A stretch of DNA of 64,000 nucleotides, from contig JAMWFC010000051.1 in NCBI GenBank assembly GCA_027475525.1, positions 372,001 to 436,000 of the forward strand, read 5' to 3'. This DNA is from Macrolepiota albuminosa (Eukaryota; Basidiomycota; Agaricomycetes; Agaricales; Agaricaceae). How positions within the stretch are numbered: the stretch's first letter is position 1; each line of letters opens with the position of its first letter. Below the pieces are notes generated by a model that worked only from the letters and a program-made list of their open reading frames with translations, was not told where the DNA came from and did not search any database. Below are positions 41,498 to 51,988 of this stretch, piece after piece. The translations under genes and the position numbers were made by a program.

Positions 41498-41770
41498 TAT
41501 TGAAGACAGGCAAAGTACAGGGAACAGAAACTGTTACTAAAGCTGAAGTCCAAAGTCAGGAAGAGTTTATTGAGCAAAGTAAAGTACTACTAACCTGAAG
41601 TCCAAAGTCAGAAAGAGTGAGGACTTCAGGTGATCTATTTACAGTTTATATACTGCTGGAAAACTATATACATGTGAATAAAGAATAATTACATGTGGAT
41701 ACATGTGATAGAATAAACTTGGAGTAGAATAATAATCATAATGAATAGTGATACATGCATGTAACGAGGC
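41498..41770 (+). repeat. Copia solo LTR, 3' end truncated
   Basis: From TATTGAAGACAGGC to gcatgtaacgaggc it matches the copia LTRs, including the internal direct repeat of tgaagtccaaagtcag. The last ~15 bp (caatttcaaca) are missing. Inserted in the gypsy gag relic. Confidence 0.75.
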
Positions 41771-42137
41771 TTATGAGATGGGTTGGAACTACAATACCCT
41801 CTGGTTTGCCCTCTGATGAGTGTTCTTCCAACAGATCAAGGACATTCTCCACCTTGCACTCAAGCAAGCAACATACAACGGCTACAAGGCTCTGGTGACT
41901 CAAATCAATCAAAGGTACTGGAAAGACTGCAATGAGTACTCCAGCTCTCAGATTCAGTAGAACCCTCTGGAATCCTTAACCAGGCATTCCCAGGCCCCAT
42001 CCCACATTTCATTCCAGGATCTTCCAGGCCATTCCACACCCCAGCACCATGACTGCCAGCCATCCTCAACACTTCCAATGTCAACAACATCTCTGACCCC
42101 CTCTCCAGAGACTCCAACAACTCCGACATCATCCCGG
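41771..42137 (+). pseudogene. Gypsy Gag relic, second part
   Basis: EAYEMGWNYNTLWFAL, then QQIKDILHLALKQATYNGYK and ALVTQINQRYWKD are typical of the end of a Retrotrans_gag capsid. A Pro/Ser/Thr-rich linker follows. It ends at LTR-B copy 2. Confidence 0.6.
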
Positions 42138-43020
42138 TGATGATGCCAACTGTAGTTGGATGTGCTGGATGTTTACACAGTACAACACCATTTTCAGCAC
42201 CTGGAGTGCATAGTTGTGAGGAGTCCTGACAGAGTCTCAGTATGCTTGAGCAAATGTAATGAAATGATGTGCTAGATGATAGCATCTCAGGTGCTACATA
42301 GCAAGCTGTAAGCACTGTAGCTTAAGCAAAGATATAGAAATGAAGACAAATAGCACAGTGTAATGCCCATAGGTGGCATCATAAATGATGAACACAAGAT
42401 AGACGAGGCTAGTGCCCAACTTAGTGACAAAGTTAGATCAAGCTAGTGCGATTTGAATGCTAAGTGTAAGTGGGTGCTCAAAAGATAACGATTTGTTGTT
42501 ATGTATATGTCAAGTAGCTATTTTTTATACTATGTGCTACTATATTTTCCAAGATAAGTCTATTTGCAGAGCTACCACTTAGCGCCTCTCCTTGTAGTTC
42601 TCTCTAACGGTGACCTGTCAACAGCAACCAGCAGCACATGGGTAATGGTGACCAATGGCAGCGACTCTAAATTGACTTAAAATTATACAAGTTTGCTCAC
42701 TCTTAATATAATTCTGATTGGCCAGGCCACTCTGGGATATAGTTGGAAAATCCTTGACAGATGCTGTGAGTGCTAATGTCAGTGCTATGCATTGTATCAA
42801 TTCCTTGATAGGTCCAAATGTCAGATTTGAGTATATCCTGTGCTGTTGTTATTGATTCTCTTAGACTTCTGATTGAGGTGCCTCATCAAATGGCAGTGCC
42901 TAATGCTAACCCTTCTGGAAGTGATCAGGGTTTGGTCAGAGTCACTTCCCTGCCATTGTGCTAGTGCTATGAGTTCTAGGTCTCCTGGATCATTCTGGAA
43001 CTTCCATGGCTGCATACCAC
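42138..43020 (+). repeat. LTR-B copy 2
   Basis: Aligns with 5703-6610. Its right end is set by the copia LTR that starts at 43023. More CpG-depleted than copy 1. Confidence 0.6.
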
Positions 43021-43022
43021 AA

Positions 43023-43274
43023 TGTTGAAGACAGGCAAAGCACAGGGGACAGAAACTGTCACTAAAGCTGAAGTCCAAAGTCAGAAAGAGTGAGGACTTC
43101 AGATGATCTATCTACAGTTTATATACTACTGGAAAACTATATACATGTGAATAAAGAATAATCACATGTGGATACATGTGATAGAATATAATCACATGGA
43201 GGATACATGTGATAGAATGAACTTGGGATAGAATGATGATCATAATGGAATGCATGCAACAGGCAATTTCAACA
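43023..43274 (-). repeat. Copia-1 3' LTR
   Basis: 252 bp, ends TGTTGAAG...TTTCAACA on the plus strand. It lacks the ~51-bp internal duplication found in the 304-bp LTR at 47577-47880, so the two LTRs of this element are not a clean pair. Confidence 0.85.
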
Positions 43275-43284
43275 GTCCCCCCTG
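43275..43284 (-). promoter_or_regulatory. Copia-1 polypurine tract
   Basis: CAGGGGGGAC on the minus strand lies directly before the 3' LTR, about 27 bp after the pol stop. Confidence 0.75.
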
Positions 43285-43311
43285 ATCTAGTGTATCTCCA
43301 AGTTTGAATGA

Positions 43312-45186
43312 TTAATAAATTCCCATTCCTTGTCTGCAAAATTGCACTTTAGGCAAAGGAAGTGGTTTTGTAAGAAGATCTGCAACTTGTTCTGTTCCAG
43401 GAATGTGATAAGGCACAAGTTTATGTTGTTCAACTGCTTCTCTAAGCCAGTAAAAACAAAGATCAAGATGCTTCATTCTTCCATGATGCTCTGGATTTTT
43501 AGTCACATTGATGGCAGATTGATTGTCAATCAGCATGGGAGATGGAGCAGTAGCAGAATATCCCATTTCATGCAGAATATTTCGCATCCAGAAGATCTCT
43601 TTGCCGCTTCTACAGCAGCAATGTATTCTGCTTCAGTTGTGGACAATGTAACAACTGATTGAAGCTTGCTGCTCTATCCAATGGCTCCACCACCAATTGT
43701 AGTCAAATATCCACCAGTAGAGCGTCCAGTATCAGGGCAATCTCCATGTGAAGAATCACAAAATGTAGTAAAAGGTTGGATGCCAGTGTCAGCATTGTAG
43801 TGAAGCTTGTAGTCCATGGTGCCTTTGCAATAGCGCAGTAAGTGCTTAACAGCTGCCCAATGCTTAGGTCCTGGAGAAGAATTAAAGCGTCCCAAGCATG
43901 ACACTGCATATGCAATATCTGGTCTTGTCATAGTAGCCAAATACTGCAATGAACCAACTGCATTCAGATAGGGTACATTCTGCATTTCCTCTACTTCTGC
44001 TTCATTTTGAGGTGCCATAGCTTTGGATAGCTTGAGACCAGATGACATTGGGGTGGATACAGGGTTGCAATCACTCATTTTATAGCGCTCCAACATGTCA
44101 ACAATGTATTGATGTTGTGAGAGTGAAATTGAGCGCTTGGAGCGGTCTCTATGTATCTGAACACCCAGGAGGAAGTGAGAAGGGCCCAAATCACGGATTT
44201 TGAAGTGCTTTTGCAGGTCTTTGACAGCAGTGTCAATTGCAGCAGTGGACTTTGAAGCAAGTGTAATGTCATCAATATAAATGGGTACAATGATCTTGAC
44301 TTCTCCTCTGACATAAAGATAGATAGAGCGGTCAGATTCAAGTCTTTTAAAGCCCATTGATGATAGTGTTGCATGTAGCTTCTTGTTCCACTGTCTGCCT
44401 GCTTGCTTTAAGCCATAAAGTGACTTTTTAAGCTTGAGCACCCTTTTTCCATTCTGAAACCCTTCTGGTTGAAGCATATAGATATCCTCCTCTAAATCAC
44501 CATTGGGAAAAGCAGAAGTGACATCCACAGAGCGCAATTCCATGTCTTCAATGCCAGCAATAGCAAGAATAAGGCGCAGAGAGGCAGGACGAAATGTTGG
44601 TGCAAAAACTTCATTGTAGTCAATGCCAGGGCGTTGTGCATAACCCTTTGCAACAAGTCTAGCTTTAAACCTCTCAATTGAGCCATTTGCATTGCGCTTA
44701 ATGCGAAATACCCATCCACTGCCAATAGCTTTCTTGCCTTCAGGCAAGTCACACTCCTCCCAAGTTCCATTAGCAACCAATGAAACATATTCATCAACTG
44801 CTGCCTGATACCACTTGTCAGCATCCTCAGATTTCATAGCTTGTTTGAATGTTCTAGGATCTGAAGAGCTAGCCATTCCAGCAAACTGAACATCTTCAAA
44901 ACCAGGATCAAGTGGTTCTGGCTCTGGTTCTTCTTGTTCAAGATCAGACCCCAATTCCAATTCACCTTGCACTTGCTCCTCTTCATCAGAACTGTCTTGG
45001 ACAACAGGTTCTTGATGTTGCACCACCCACCAGTCTCTGGGAGGCTGTACATTGCGCTTAGAGCATCTTAAAGCAAGTGGAGGTGATGGAGGAGCAGGTG
45101 GTTGTGCAGGTGGTTGTGCTGAATGGTGTCTGAGTCGATTTGGACGTGGTCTGAGTGCTGGGGCAGCTGGCTGAGGGCCTAATTCA
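43312..45186 (-). pseudogene. Copia-1 reverse transcriptase and RNase H
   Basis: The open frame 45026-43674 covers the acidic linker (SSDEEEQVQGELELGSDLEQ) and RT. RT starts at WEECDLPEGKKAIGSGWVF and includes KARLVAKGYAQRPGIDYNEV, VDVTSAFPNGDLEEDIYML and the catalytic IYIDDITLAS. RNase H begins with FTTFCDSSHGDCPDTGRSTG. A TAG at about 43673 replaces Trp in the GW-SSKLQ segment. A 1-bp loss near 43603 (AAKEIFW region) follows, and the last part (43587-43312) reads DNQSAINVTKNPEHHGRMKH. The product would copy element RNA into DNA in the particle. It is dead but only lightly mutated. Confidence 0.88.
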
Positions 45187-45189
45187 TGA

Positions 45190-46201
45190 TCAAGTGGTCT
45201 TGGAGCTGGTGGAGGTGTTATAGGGCGTAATGGAGGTGGTGGAGGCAGGTGTTACTGGCACTTGGAAAAGCAATGGTTCACTCCCCTCATTTTCAAGGGC
45301 AGATAACACTGGGATATTGAGATCCACAGGTGGTAGAGGAGGTGTAGAAGGTATCACTGGCCTAGTTAAGCGCAAACCAGGGAAGAAGCGCTCATCAAAC
45401 TCTGCTCTCTCAGAAATTACAGTCTTCTTGGTTTCAGGATTGTAAAACAACCATCCTTTATAACCAGGTGGATATCCAATGAAGATGCATTTTTCCATGT
45501 GAGACTGCAGAGATTTGCGCATATCCCTTTGTATGTAAACATATGCTCTACATCCCCAAACTCTGAGATGAGAAACATCTGGTTTGTGCTTGTGCCACCT
45601 CTCATAAGGAGTAGCTGACTGTAATGCTGTTGGAATGTGATTTAGAAATGTGAATCTGAGCATATAGACAGTGTGCCCAGAATGAGGCTGGTAAGCCTGA
45701 CTCATTGAGCATGGCAGTGATGTCTTCTGACAGAGTTCTGTTTGCTCTTTCAGCAACACCATTCTGCTGAGGCCTATTTCGAGTTGTATGCCTCCTCACA
45801 ATTCCACAAGCATCAGTGTATGCGATAAACTCCTTTGACATGTACTCTCTACCCTTGTCATCTTGCATAGCCTTGATTTTGGCATCTAGAGCATTCTCAG
45901 CATAAGCTTTGAATGTCTTGAAGGCATTGAATGCATCACTTTTCTTCTTCATAGGCATGGCAGCTTTGAAGCTGGTGCAATCATCAATGAATGTAATCCA
46001 ATAGTGATAGCCTCCAATTGCAGCAACTGGAAGAGGGCCATGCACATCAGTATGGATTAATTCTAATGGCTTTGATGCACTGCTACTAGAAGAAGGAAAA
46101 GGATTGGAATGCATTTTGCCAGCCAAACAAGGTTCACAGATGGAATCAGGCTTTGCAGCAGAATTCAAGTTCAAACCAACTACCAACTTGTTATTGATCA
46201 T
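45190..46201 (-). pseudogene. Copia-1 integrase
   Basis: The frame 46201-45602 holds the end of the zinc finger (CEPCLAGKMHSNPF), then ELIHTDVHGPLPVAAIGGYH and WITFIDDCTSF (first catalytic Asp), DDKGREYMS (second Asp) and RPQQNGVAERANRTL (catalytic Glu). The frame shifts at about 45650 into 45762-45190, which carries TPYERWHKHKPDVSHLRVWG, then FIGYPPGYKGWLFYNPETKK. A further frame change near 45240 separates it from RT. The copy at 51989-53475 has the same first frameshift. The protein would join cDNA to chromosomal DNA. Confidence 0.88.
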
Positions 46202-46349
46202 CCTTTTGACATCTGCATAGTTATGATGAGCAAATCTGCGATGCTATAGGTTCAAATCAAGTGGTAATGTGCTGGTAAGATGAGCAGACTCTGGAACTAG
46301 TGCTATACAACCATTCAAATGAGCAGAGTTGTTGGATTTGATTGTAGCA

Positions 46350-46646
46350 CTAAATAACTCTTTTTCCATTCAACCAGAAATGCATGGCCTTTTTGTTAAT
46401 GTGAATGTTATAGCCTTTGTTTCTGGTCAAATATACAAGATAAGAGATTATTTCGGAGCTGTGAAACATGCAAGACTCTATGGAACTCCAAGATTGGACC
46501 TTCTTCCCACTTACAACTGGATGGAATATAACTGTTCCAATTCCAGCTGAATAAATCATGTTGTTGTCAGCTAACCTGATTGGAGTATGACAGGGCTTGT
46601 AATTATGGACCCAATTTTGATGTGGAGTCATAATGGATCTGAACAA
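46350..46646 (-). pseudogene. Copia-1 protease remnant, active site lost
   Basis: RSIMTPHQNWVHNYKPCHTP and IRLADNNMIYSAGIGTV are the N-terminal half of copia proteases, and YLVYLTRNKGYNIHINKKA is further on. The preceding Gag frame ends DCSDPL, and the expected ~25-residue link with the D-T-G active site is missing, with a frame change at 46628-46646. The protease cannot be functional. Confidence 0.75.
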
Positions 46647-47576
46647 TCCAATAAATGAGTACTTGCATTTCCAGCAAATTCTGCATCATCCTTCTTTGAC
46701 TTGTCATCATTGGAGGCTGTATTAGCATGCTCCTGACGCTTTTTGCCTTTTCCTTTGTGAGATTTAGTCTGCTGCTTGGCTTGTTGCTGGGCTGCCTTGT
46801 ATTTGAAGCAATTAGCCTGTGTATGACCTTGCAAACTGCAAAAATCACAAGAAGCTTTGGCCAATGCAACATTCATAGCAATTGCAGCTGCAGCAGACTC
46901 ATCAGCACGACGACGACGTTGTGTTTCCTCTGTGACAAAGGCCTGGTGAATCTTGGCCTTGTCCAAGTCATCTTTAAGAAGAAGAGTTGATACAAATGCT
47001 GAGAAATCCTCAGGAAGCGCCCTGATTAATGCCATATATGACAATTCATCATCTAGTTTAGCAATATCAAAGTCTTTAGATGCAAATCCTGGATTCTCTT
47101 CATTGCAGTCTCAACTCTATTGATAAGAGACTGCAGATTCTCATCCTTTCCTTTTCTGGCAAATCCTGGATTCTCTTCATTGCAGTCTCAACTCTATTGA
47201 TAAGAGACTGCAGATTCTCATCCTTTCCTTTTCTGATGGAAAACAAGTCATCATAGGCATTAAAGTGAGTGCCTGGGTGCTGCTGCATGTGTATCTGCTT
47301 TAGTGCATCCCACATCTTATCTGGTTGATCTTTGTAATCATTGAGATGGATTCTTTGATCATCTTCCACCATCAAGTAAATCAGACTAGATGCAACATTA
47401 GCCTCCTTTTGCCATTCTCTGTATTCCCTCTTCTCTTCTGGTGTAGGTTTGTCAGAGAGTTCAGGAGCCAAAAAAGGCATCCAGGAATTCTGAGAGCGAA
47501 GATAGGCCTCCATTTCCCCAATCCAAGAGTTATAGTGTGGGAATTGAGTTTGTTGAAGGCTGGTATAGAAGTAGGC
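46628..47576 (-). pseudogene. Copia-1 Gag
   Basis: The N-terminal part (47576-47236) reads FPHYNSWIGEMEAYLRSQNS and later MVEDDQRIHLNDYKDQPDKM, the UBN2-like copia Gag fold. A 77-bp tandem duplication (47082-47235) breaks the frame. The C-terminal part (47044-46628) reads MSYMALIRALPEDFSAFVST and has a zinc knuckle CDFCSLQGHTQANC (C-x2-C-x4-H-x4-C) followed by a Lys-rich tail. No start codon is evident because the LTR abuts the coding region. Confidence 0.82.
47082..47235 (-). repeat. 77-bp tandem duplication in copia Gag
   Basis: gcaaatcctggattctcttc...ccttttctg occurs twice head to tail, period exactly 77, no mismatch. The homologous gag fragment at 49373-49671 has one copy only. Confidence 0.95.
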
Positions 47577-47880
47577 TGTTGAAGACAGGCAAAGCACAGG
47601 GGACAGAAACTGTAACTAAAGCTGAAGTCCAAAGTCAGAAAGAGTATACTGAGCAAAGTAAAGTATTACTAACCTGAAGTCCAAAGTCAGAAAGAGTGAG
47701 GACTTCAGATGATCTATCTACAGTTTATATACTACTGGAAAACTATATACATGTGAATAAAGAATAATCACATGTGGATACATGTGATAGAATATAATCA
47801 CATGGGGAATACATGTGATAGAATGAACTTGGGATAGAATGATGATCATAATGGAATGCATGCAACAGGCAATTTCAACA
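47577..47880 (-). repeat. Copia-1 5' LTR (longer form)
   Basis: 304 bp, TGTTGAAGACAGG...TTTCAACA on the plus strand, with a tandem copy of the tgaagtccaaagtcagaaagagt segment. Its last 76 bp plus one base are repeated directly after it. Confidence 0.8.
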
Positions 47881-47881
47881 T

Positions 47882-47958
47882 GGGAATACATGTGATAGAA
47901 TGAACTTGGGATAGAATGATGATCATAATGGAATGCATGCAACAGGCAATTTCAACAT
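47882..47958 (-). repeat. 77-bp tandem duplicate of LTR end
   Basis: Exact copy of 47805-47881, period 77. It is followed by an inverted LTR piece. Confidence 0.95.
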
Positions 47959-48174
47959 TATGATCATCATTCTACTCCAAGTTCATTCTATCACATGTAT
48001 ATAGTTTTCCAGCAGTATATAAACTGTAGATAGTTCACCTGAAGTCTTTGTTCTTTCTGACTTTGGACTTCATGTTAGTAGCACTTTACTTTGCTCAATA
48101 CATTCTTTCTGACTTTGGACTTCAGCTTTAGTGACAGTTTCTGTCTCCTGTGCTTTGTTTGCTTGTCTTCAACA
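47959..48174 (+). repeat. Inverted copia LTR fragment
   Basis: The reverse complement of the copia LTR, lacking its first ~35 bp, ends TGTCTTCAACA. It makes a near-palindrome with the LTR at 47577-47880. Confidence 0.8.
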
Positions 48175-48179
48175 GCATA

Positions 48180-49060
48180 CCAATGCTGATGCCTGTGTCA
48201 GTACCTTTCAAAATTCATTCACCTGCTTCAAAGACGTCAGTAACCAAGTAAGGTTCCTCAGGATGGTGAGTCGGCTGTACAATTTCCAAGCACCTAGCAA
48301 TACAAGTTCATAGCAATGTTGGGATGCCCTGCTGAAATAAGTAACATTTCTTGTTGATGTAGAGTTTGCCATTCTGTAAAAGTGATTTGGCAACCTTCTG
48401 GAATTCCTAATAGTACATGGAGAAAGTGCCAAAAGAGTATGTGCCATTGTTGAAAGAGTTCTGAATGAGTTTCTGGAGTTCATTTACTATGTACTGAGTA
48501 GCTTCTTCAGTGTCAGGATAGAGCTAGATGACTGCTGTTTTCCATTGCTTGTAGGTAGTGCCAATAGCTAATTGTGTGCCAGACATGGGAGCAGCAAATT
48601 TAGGAAGTCCAGTCCAGGTTTCTGCCGTGTCATATGAGAGGTAGCATGCCGCATATTCCTTCATTTGAGGTCAGTAACTTTACAGTCCCTAAACAAATTT
48701 TCTAATTTATTGAAATATTGGGAGAGTTTCTGTGGTTTGGACTCATCCCACTTTGGTGCAGAGAAATGGTTGCGTGGCAGCATGCACTGAGGAGGCGGTT
48801 TCATAGCAACTGTACTGCCATGCAGAGGAGACAGTAGCAGAGATGGAGTTCTGAGAATTGGGAAGGGAGGGGTTCAGGAAATTGGTGATGGGGTAAGGAA
48901 AACAATGAGTCAGAAAAAAGGTATTAAAGGAGTAGAAGGAATAATACATTGTGGTACAGCAAGTGGCGATGCTAAGAGATCATTGGTGCTAAAATTGAAA
49001 GAATGCAGGAAGAGACCAGGAAAATCATCTACAGTGGTGTTCTGTAGTTTCTGTGTGAGA
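48180..49060 (-). pseudogene. Old G1-family Gag relic
   Basis: In reverse orientation this aligns with the capsid region of G1 and N: LPRNHFSAPKWDESKP near 48780, the tryptophan-rich middle near 48630, and VFEAGE, then ILKGTDTG near 48230-48190. The KGTDTG motif matches G1 rather than N. CpGs are nearly all gone and stops are frequent. 48830-49060 corresponds to the leader. Confidence 0.75.
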
Positions 49061-49065
49061 GAGAA

Positions 49066-49227
49066 TTCTATCATATGTATCCACATGTGATTATTCTTTA
49101 TTCACATATATAGTTTTCCAGCAGTATATAAACTGTAGATAGATCACCTGAAGTCCTCACTCTTTCTGACTTTGGACTTCAGCTTTAGTGACAGTTTCTG
49201 TCCCCTGTGCTTTGCCTGTCTTCAACA
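49066..49227 (+). repeat. Inverted copia LTR fragment
   Basis: The reverse complement of the copia LTR's first ~160 bp, ending TGTCTTCAACA. Its left end is mid-LTR, fused to the gag leader relic. Confidence 0.75.
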
Positions 49228-49372
49228 GGTTATGGGCCCCAGCCTCTTGTGTCTGTGCTATAGTCCTTATAGTGGTTGCAGCTCCCTCTATATACATAGA
49301 CTCTGAACTATTAGGTGGTGACCCTTAAGTGGGGCTGCTTTATCTCACCAATGAAGCCTGACACGCCTAAGA
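49228..49372. other. Short spacer, nothing recognised
   Basis: 145 bp between an inverted LTR and a copia gag fragment. No ORF or shared repeat. Confidence 0.4.
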
Positions 49373-49671
49373 GAATGGCAAAAGGAGGCTAATGTTGCAT
49401 CTAGTCTGATTTACTTGATGGTGGAAGATGATCAAAGAATCCATCTCAATGATTACAAAGATCAACCAGATAAGATGTGGGATGCACTAAAGCAGATACA
49501 CATGCAGCAGCACCCAGGCACTCACTTTAATGCCTATGATGACTTGTTTTCCATCAGAAAAGGAAAGGATGAGAATCTGCAGTCTCTTATCAATAGAGTT
49601 GAGACTGCAATGAAGAGAATCCAGGATTTGCGCCCTAAAGACTTTGATATTGCTAAACTAGACAATGAATT
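49373..49671 (+). pseudogene. Copia Gag fragment
   Basis: EWQKEANVASSLIYLMVEDD through DLRPKDFDIAKLDNEF matches Copia-1 Gag and stays open in one frame. It then runs straight into a copia LTR at 49672. It lacks the 77-bp duplication of Copia-1. Confidence 0.8.
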
Positions 49672-49921
49672 TGTTGAAGAGAGGCAAAGCACAGGGGACA
49701 GAAACTGTCACTAAAGCTGAAGTCCAAAGTCAGAAAGAGTGTATTGAGCAAAGTAAAGTGCTACTAATCTGAAGTCCAAAGTCAGAAAGAATGAGGACTT
49801 CAGATGAACTATCTACAGTTTATATACTGCTAGAAAACTATATACATGTGATAGAATGAACTTGGAGTAGAATAATGATCATAATAGATAGTGGAATGCA
49901 TGTAACAAGACAATTTCAACA
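49672..49921 (+). repeat. Copia LTR
   Basis: TGTTGAAGAGAGG...AATTTCAACA, 250 bp. It has the internal 51-bp repeat but lacks part of the cacatg-rich 3' segment. Flanks do not match as a target duplication. Confidence 0.75.
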
Positions 49922-51305
49922 AGAAGTTCCTCATCATAAATACCGGAGTAGTTGTTAATGAAGCTTTGCTAGAAGTTCGCAAAGCTGAGGATGGATTGTA
50001 CCTCCTTGATGTTTTTCAGGGCAGGCCAGTTGAAGATTGCTTCAACCTTTGTGGGGTCTATACAGACTCCATCCAGGGTGACAATGATACTGAGGTACTT
50101 AACTTCCATGGTGTGAAAAGAGCACTTCTCTGGTTTTACATGCAGGTTGTGGCTTTGGAGTCATTTAAGAACTTGTTGGATGTGGATGTGGTATTCATTG
50201 AGGAAGTCGGAGTAGATCAGGATGTCATCCAGGTACACAATGACAAAGATGTTGTTCATGTTGTGGAAATATAGTTCATAAAATACTGGAAGGTTGCAGA
50301 GAAGTTAGTCATACTGAAGGGCATTACCAGATATTTGAAGAGGCCATAGCAGATGCAGAACATGGTTTTCCATTCATGTCCCAGGGCTATCCAGACATTG
50401 TTGTAACTAGAGCAGAGGTCAATTTTTTGAGTAGACTTTCCAGAGGCAGTCAACTAGGTCTCTAATGAGAAGAAGAGGTATTGGTTCTTCTTGATGATCT
50501 TGTTCAATCTCTGGTAGTCAACATATAACTAGAGGGACCTGTCTTTCTTTTTAGTGAAAAAGACTGGTGCCCCAGTGGTGGAGATTGAGGCATGGATGAA
50601 TCTCTTACCTAGCATGTATCGAGGTAATTCTTGAGTGCTCAGAGTTCAATCTTGGACATGTTGTAGACCTTGCCAAGTGGGAGTTTTGTGCTGTTCTCAG
50701 GATTGATTTTGTGGTTGTACAACCAGTGCAGGGGAAGATCCTTGGCGCCACCCTCAGAGAAGACATCAGCAAACTCATAATATATAGGAGAAACAACTTC
50801 AGTGAGGATTTGTTTGGTCTTCAGTTTTAGTGTTGAGGCTGGTGTCTTTGGCCTGGAGGTGTTCTTCAGGTAGTGTTGGGAATATCTGGAGCTAGTAGGC
50901 CAAGGTGCCATCTTGGAGAATCCTTGCAAAGAGGATGCAGCTAATAATTTTGATGTCTGGAACCCTGAGTGATTTGGAAACACATTGGATTTGGAGTTGG
51001 GCCTGGGCATGGGCTGGTGATTTTGAGTGGAATAGTGGGCCCCTTGTAATGATTTCAGAAGATTTTCAAGGGAAACTTGATGGGGTTTCTTTAGGGAGGC
51101 CCAGAGCATCCCAGATTATTTGGAGTTTGGAGATAGAGGTGGATGGCAGCACAAGTCGGGCCCCAGGGGTGGGGAAGGTCATAGTGAGGTCCTCCCAGCA
51201 GATGGTATGTAGATCACAAAGAACCAAGTAGATTGGGAGCGGAGGCTGAGGATTTTCTCCAGAGGGTGCTGGTGGTCTTTCAGACTTGTTGCAGGGAGCA
51301 GAGAC
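49922..51305 (-). pseudogene. Gypsy protease-RT relic
   Basis: Reading the minus strand, a protease-like segment (51300-51110) leads into SPIYYEFADVFSEGGAKDLP (about 50800-50740) and KLPLGKVYNMSKIEL (50690-50640), the RT start. DLCSSYNNVWIALGHEWKT and YLVMPFSMTNFSATFQYFMN (50430-50270), then VIVYLDDILIYSD (about 50245-50205, catalytic Asp pair), follow. The thumb continues to 49922 (VEAIFNWPALKN, ILSFANFYQSFINNYS). This is a chromodomain-gypsy RT like the one truncated at 7336. Copia LTRs bound it on both sides. Stops are present, so it is dead. Confidence 0.8.
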
Positions 51306-51608
51306 TGTTAAAGACAGGCAAAGCACAGGGGACAGAAACTGTCACTAAAGCTGAAGTCCAAAGTCAGAAAGAGTGTATTGAGCAAGTAAAGTATTACTAA
51401 CCTGAAGTCCAAAGTCAGAAAGAGTGAGGACTTCAGATGATCTATCTACAGTTTATATACTACTGGAAAACTATATACATGTGAATAAAGAATAATCACA
51501 TGTGGATACATGTGATAGAATATAATCACATGGGGAATACATGTGATAGAATGAACTTGGGATAGAATGATGATCATAATGGAATGCATGCAACAGGCAA
51601 TTTCAACA
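51306..51608 (+). repeat. Copia solo LTR with GAGAC target duplication
   Basis: TGTTAAAGACAGG...TTTCAACA. GAGAC precedes it (51301-51305), and GAGAC follows at 51686-51690 once the extra 77-bp copy (51609-51685) is discounted. It interrupts the gypsy protease region, which resumes at 51691. Confidence 0.82.
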
Positions 51609-51688
51609 GAGGAATACATGTGATAGAATGAACTTGGGATAGAATGATGATCATAATGGAATGCATGCAACAGGCAATTTCAACAGAG
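51534..51688 (+). repeat. 77-bp tandem duplication at LTR end
   Basis: Period 77, run of 78 matching bases. Removing one copy yields a clean LTR with a perfect 5-bp target duplication. Confidence 0.95.
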
Positions 51689-51690
51689 AC

Positions 51691-51768
51691 TTGAAGAGAA
51701 TGATTTTCTGGGCTATGCCATGATCAAGAATGAGTATGAGGGCCTTCCAATTGATTTGGAGGTTTGTG
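51691..51768 (-). pseudogene. Gypsy protease N-terminal relic
   Basis: Minus-strand frame LQINWKALILILDHGIAQ has D-H-G where the D-S/T-G active site is expected. It continues into 51305 across the solo LTR. Confidence 0.5.
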
Positions 51769-51988
51769 TGTTGAAATTGCCTGTTGCATGCATTCCATTA
51801 TGATCATCATTCTATCCCAAGTTCATTCTATCACATGTATCCACATGTGATTATACTTTATCACATGTATCCTCCATGTGATTATATTCTATCACATGTA
51901 TATTCTATCACATGTATCCACATGTGATTATACTTTATCACATGTATCCTCCATGTGATTATATTCTATCACATGTATTCACATGTGA
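51769..51988 (+). repeat. Inverted copia LTR piece with 77-bp duplication
   Basis: Starts TGTTGAAATTGCCTGTTGCA (element-sense LTR start) and then stutters: 51825-51901 is repeated exactly as 51902-51978. It is fused at 51989 to copia protease sequence. Confidence 0.85.

Larger units (their letters stand above)
43023..47880 (-). mobile_element. Copia-1: near-complete but dead Ty1/copia element
   Basis: On the minus strand the order is 5' LTR (47577-47880), gag, protease remnant, integrase, RT, RNase H, PPT, 3' LTR (43023-43274). The integrase-before-RT order defines Ty1/copia. The 5' LTR abuts gag with only ~20 bp and no recognisable PBS or gag start codon, so the 5' junction is abnormal. Six or more inactivating changes are listed under the domains. 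Confidence 0.85.

Noticed and set aside
43023..47880. Copia-1 as an active element
   Set aside because: Gag, protease, integrase and RNase H are all broken, and the 5' junction lacks a PBS.
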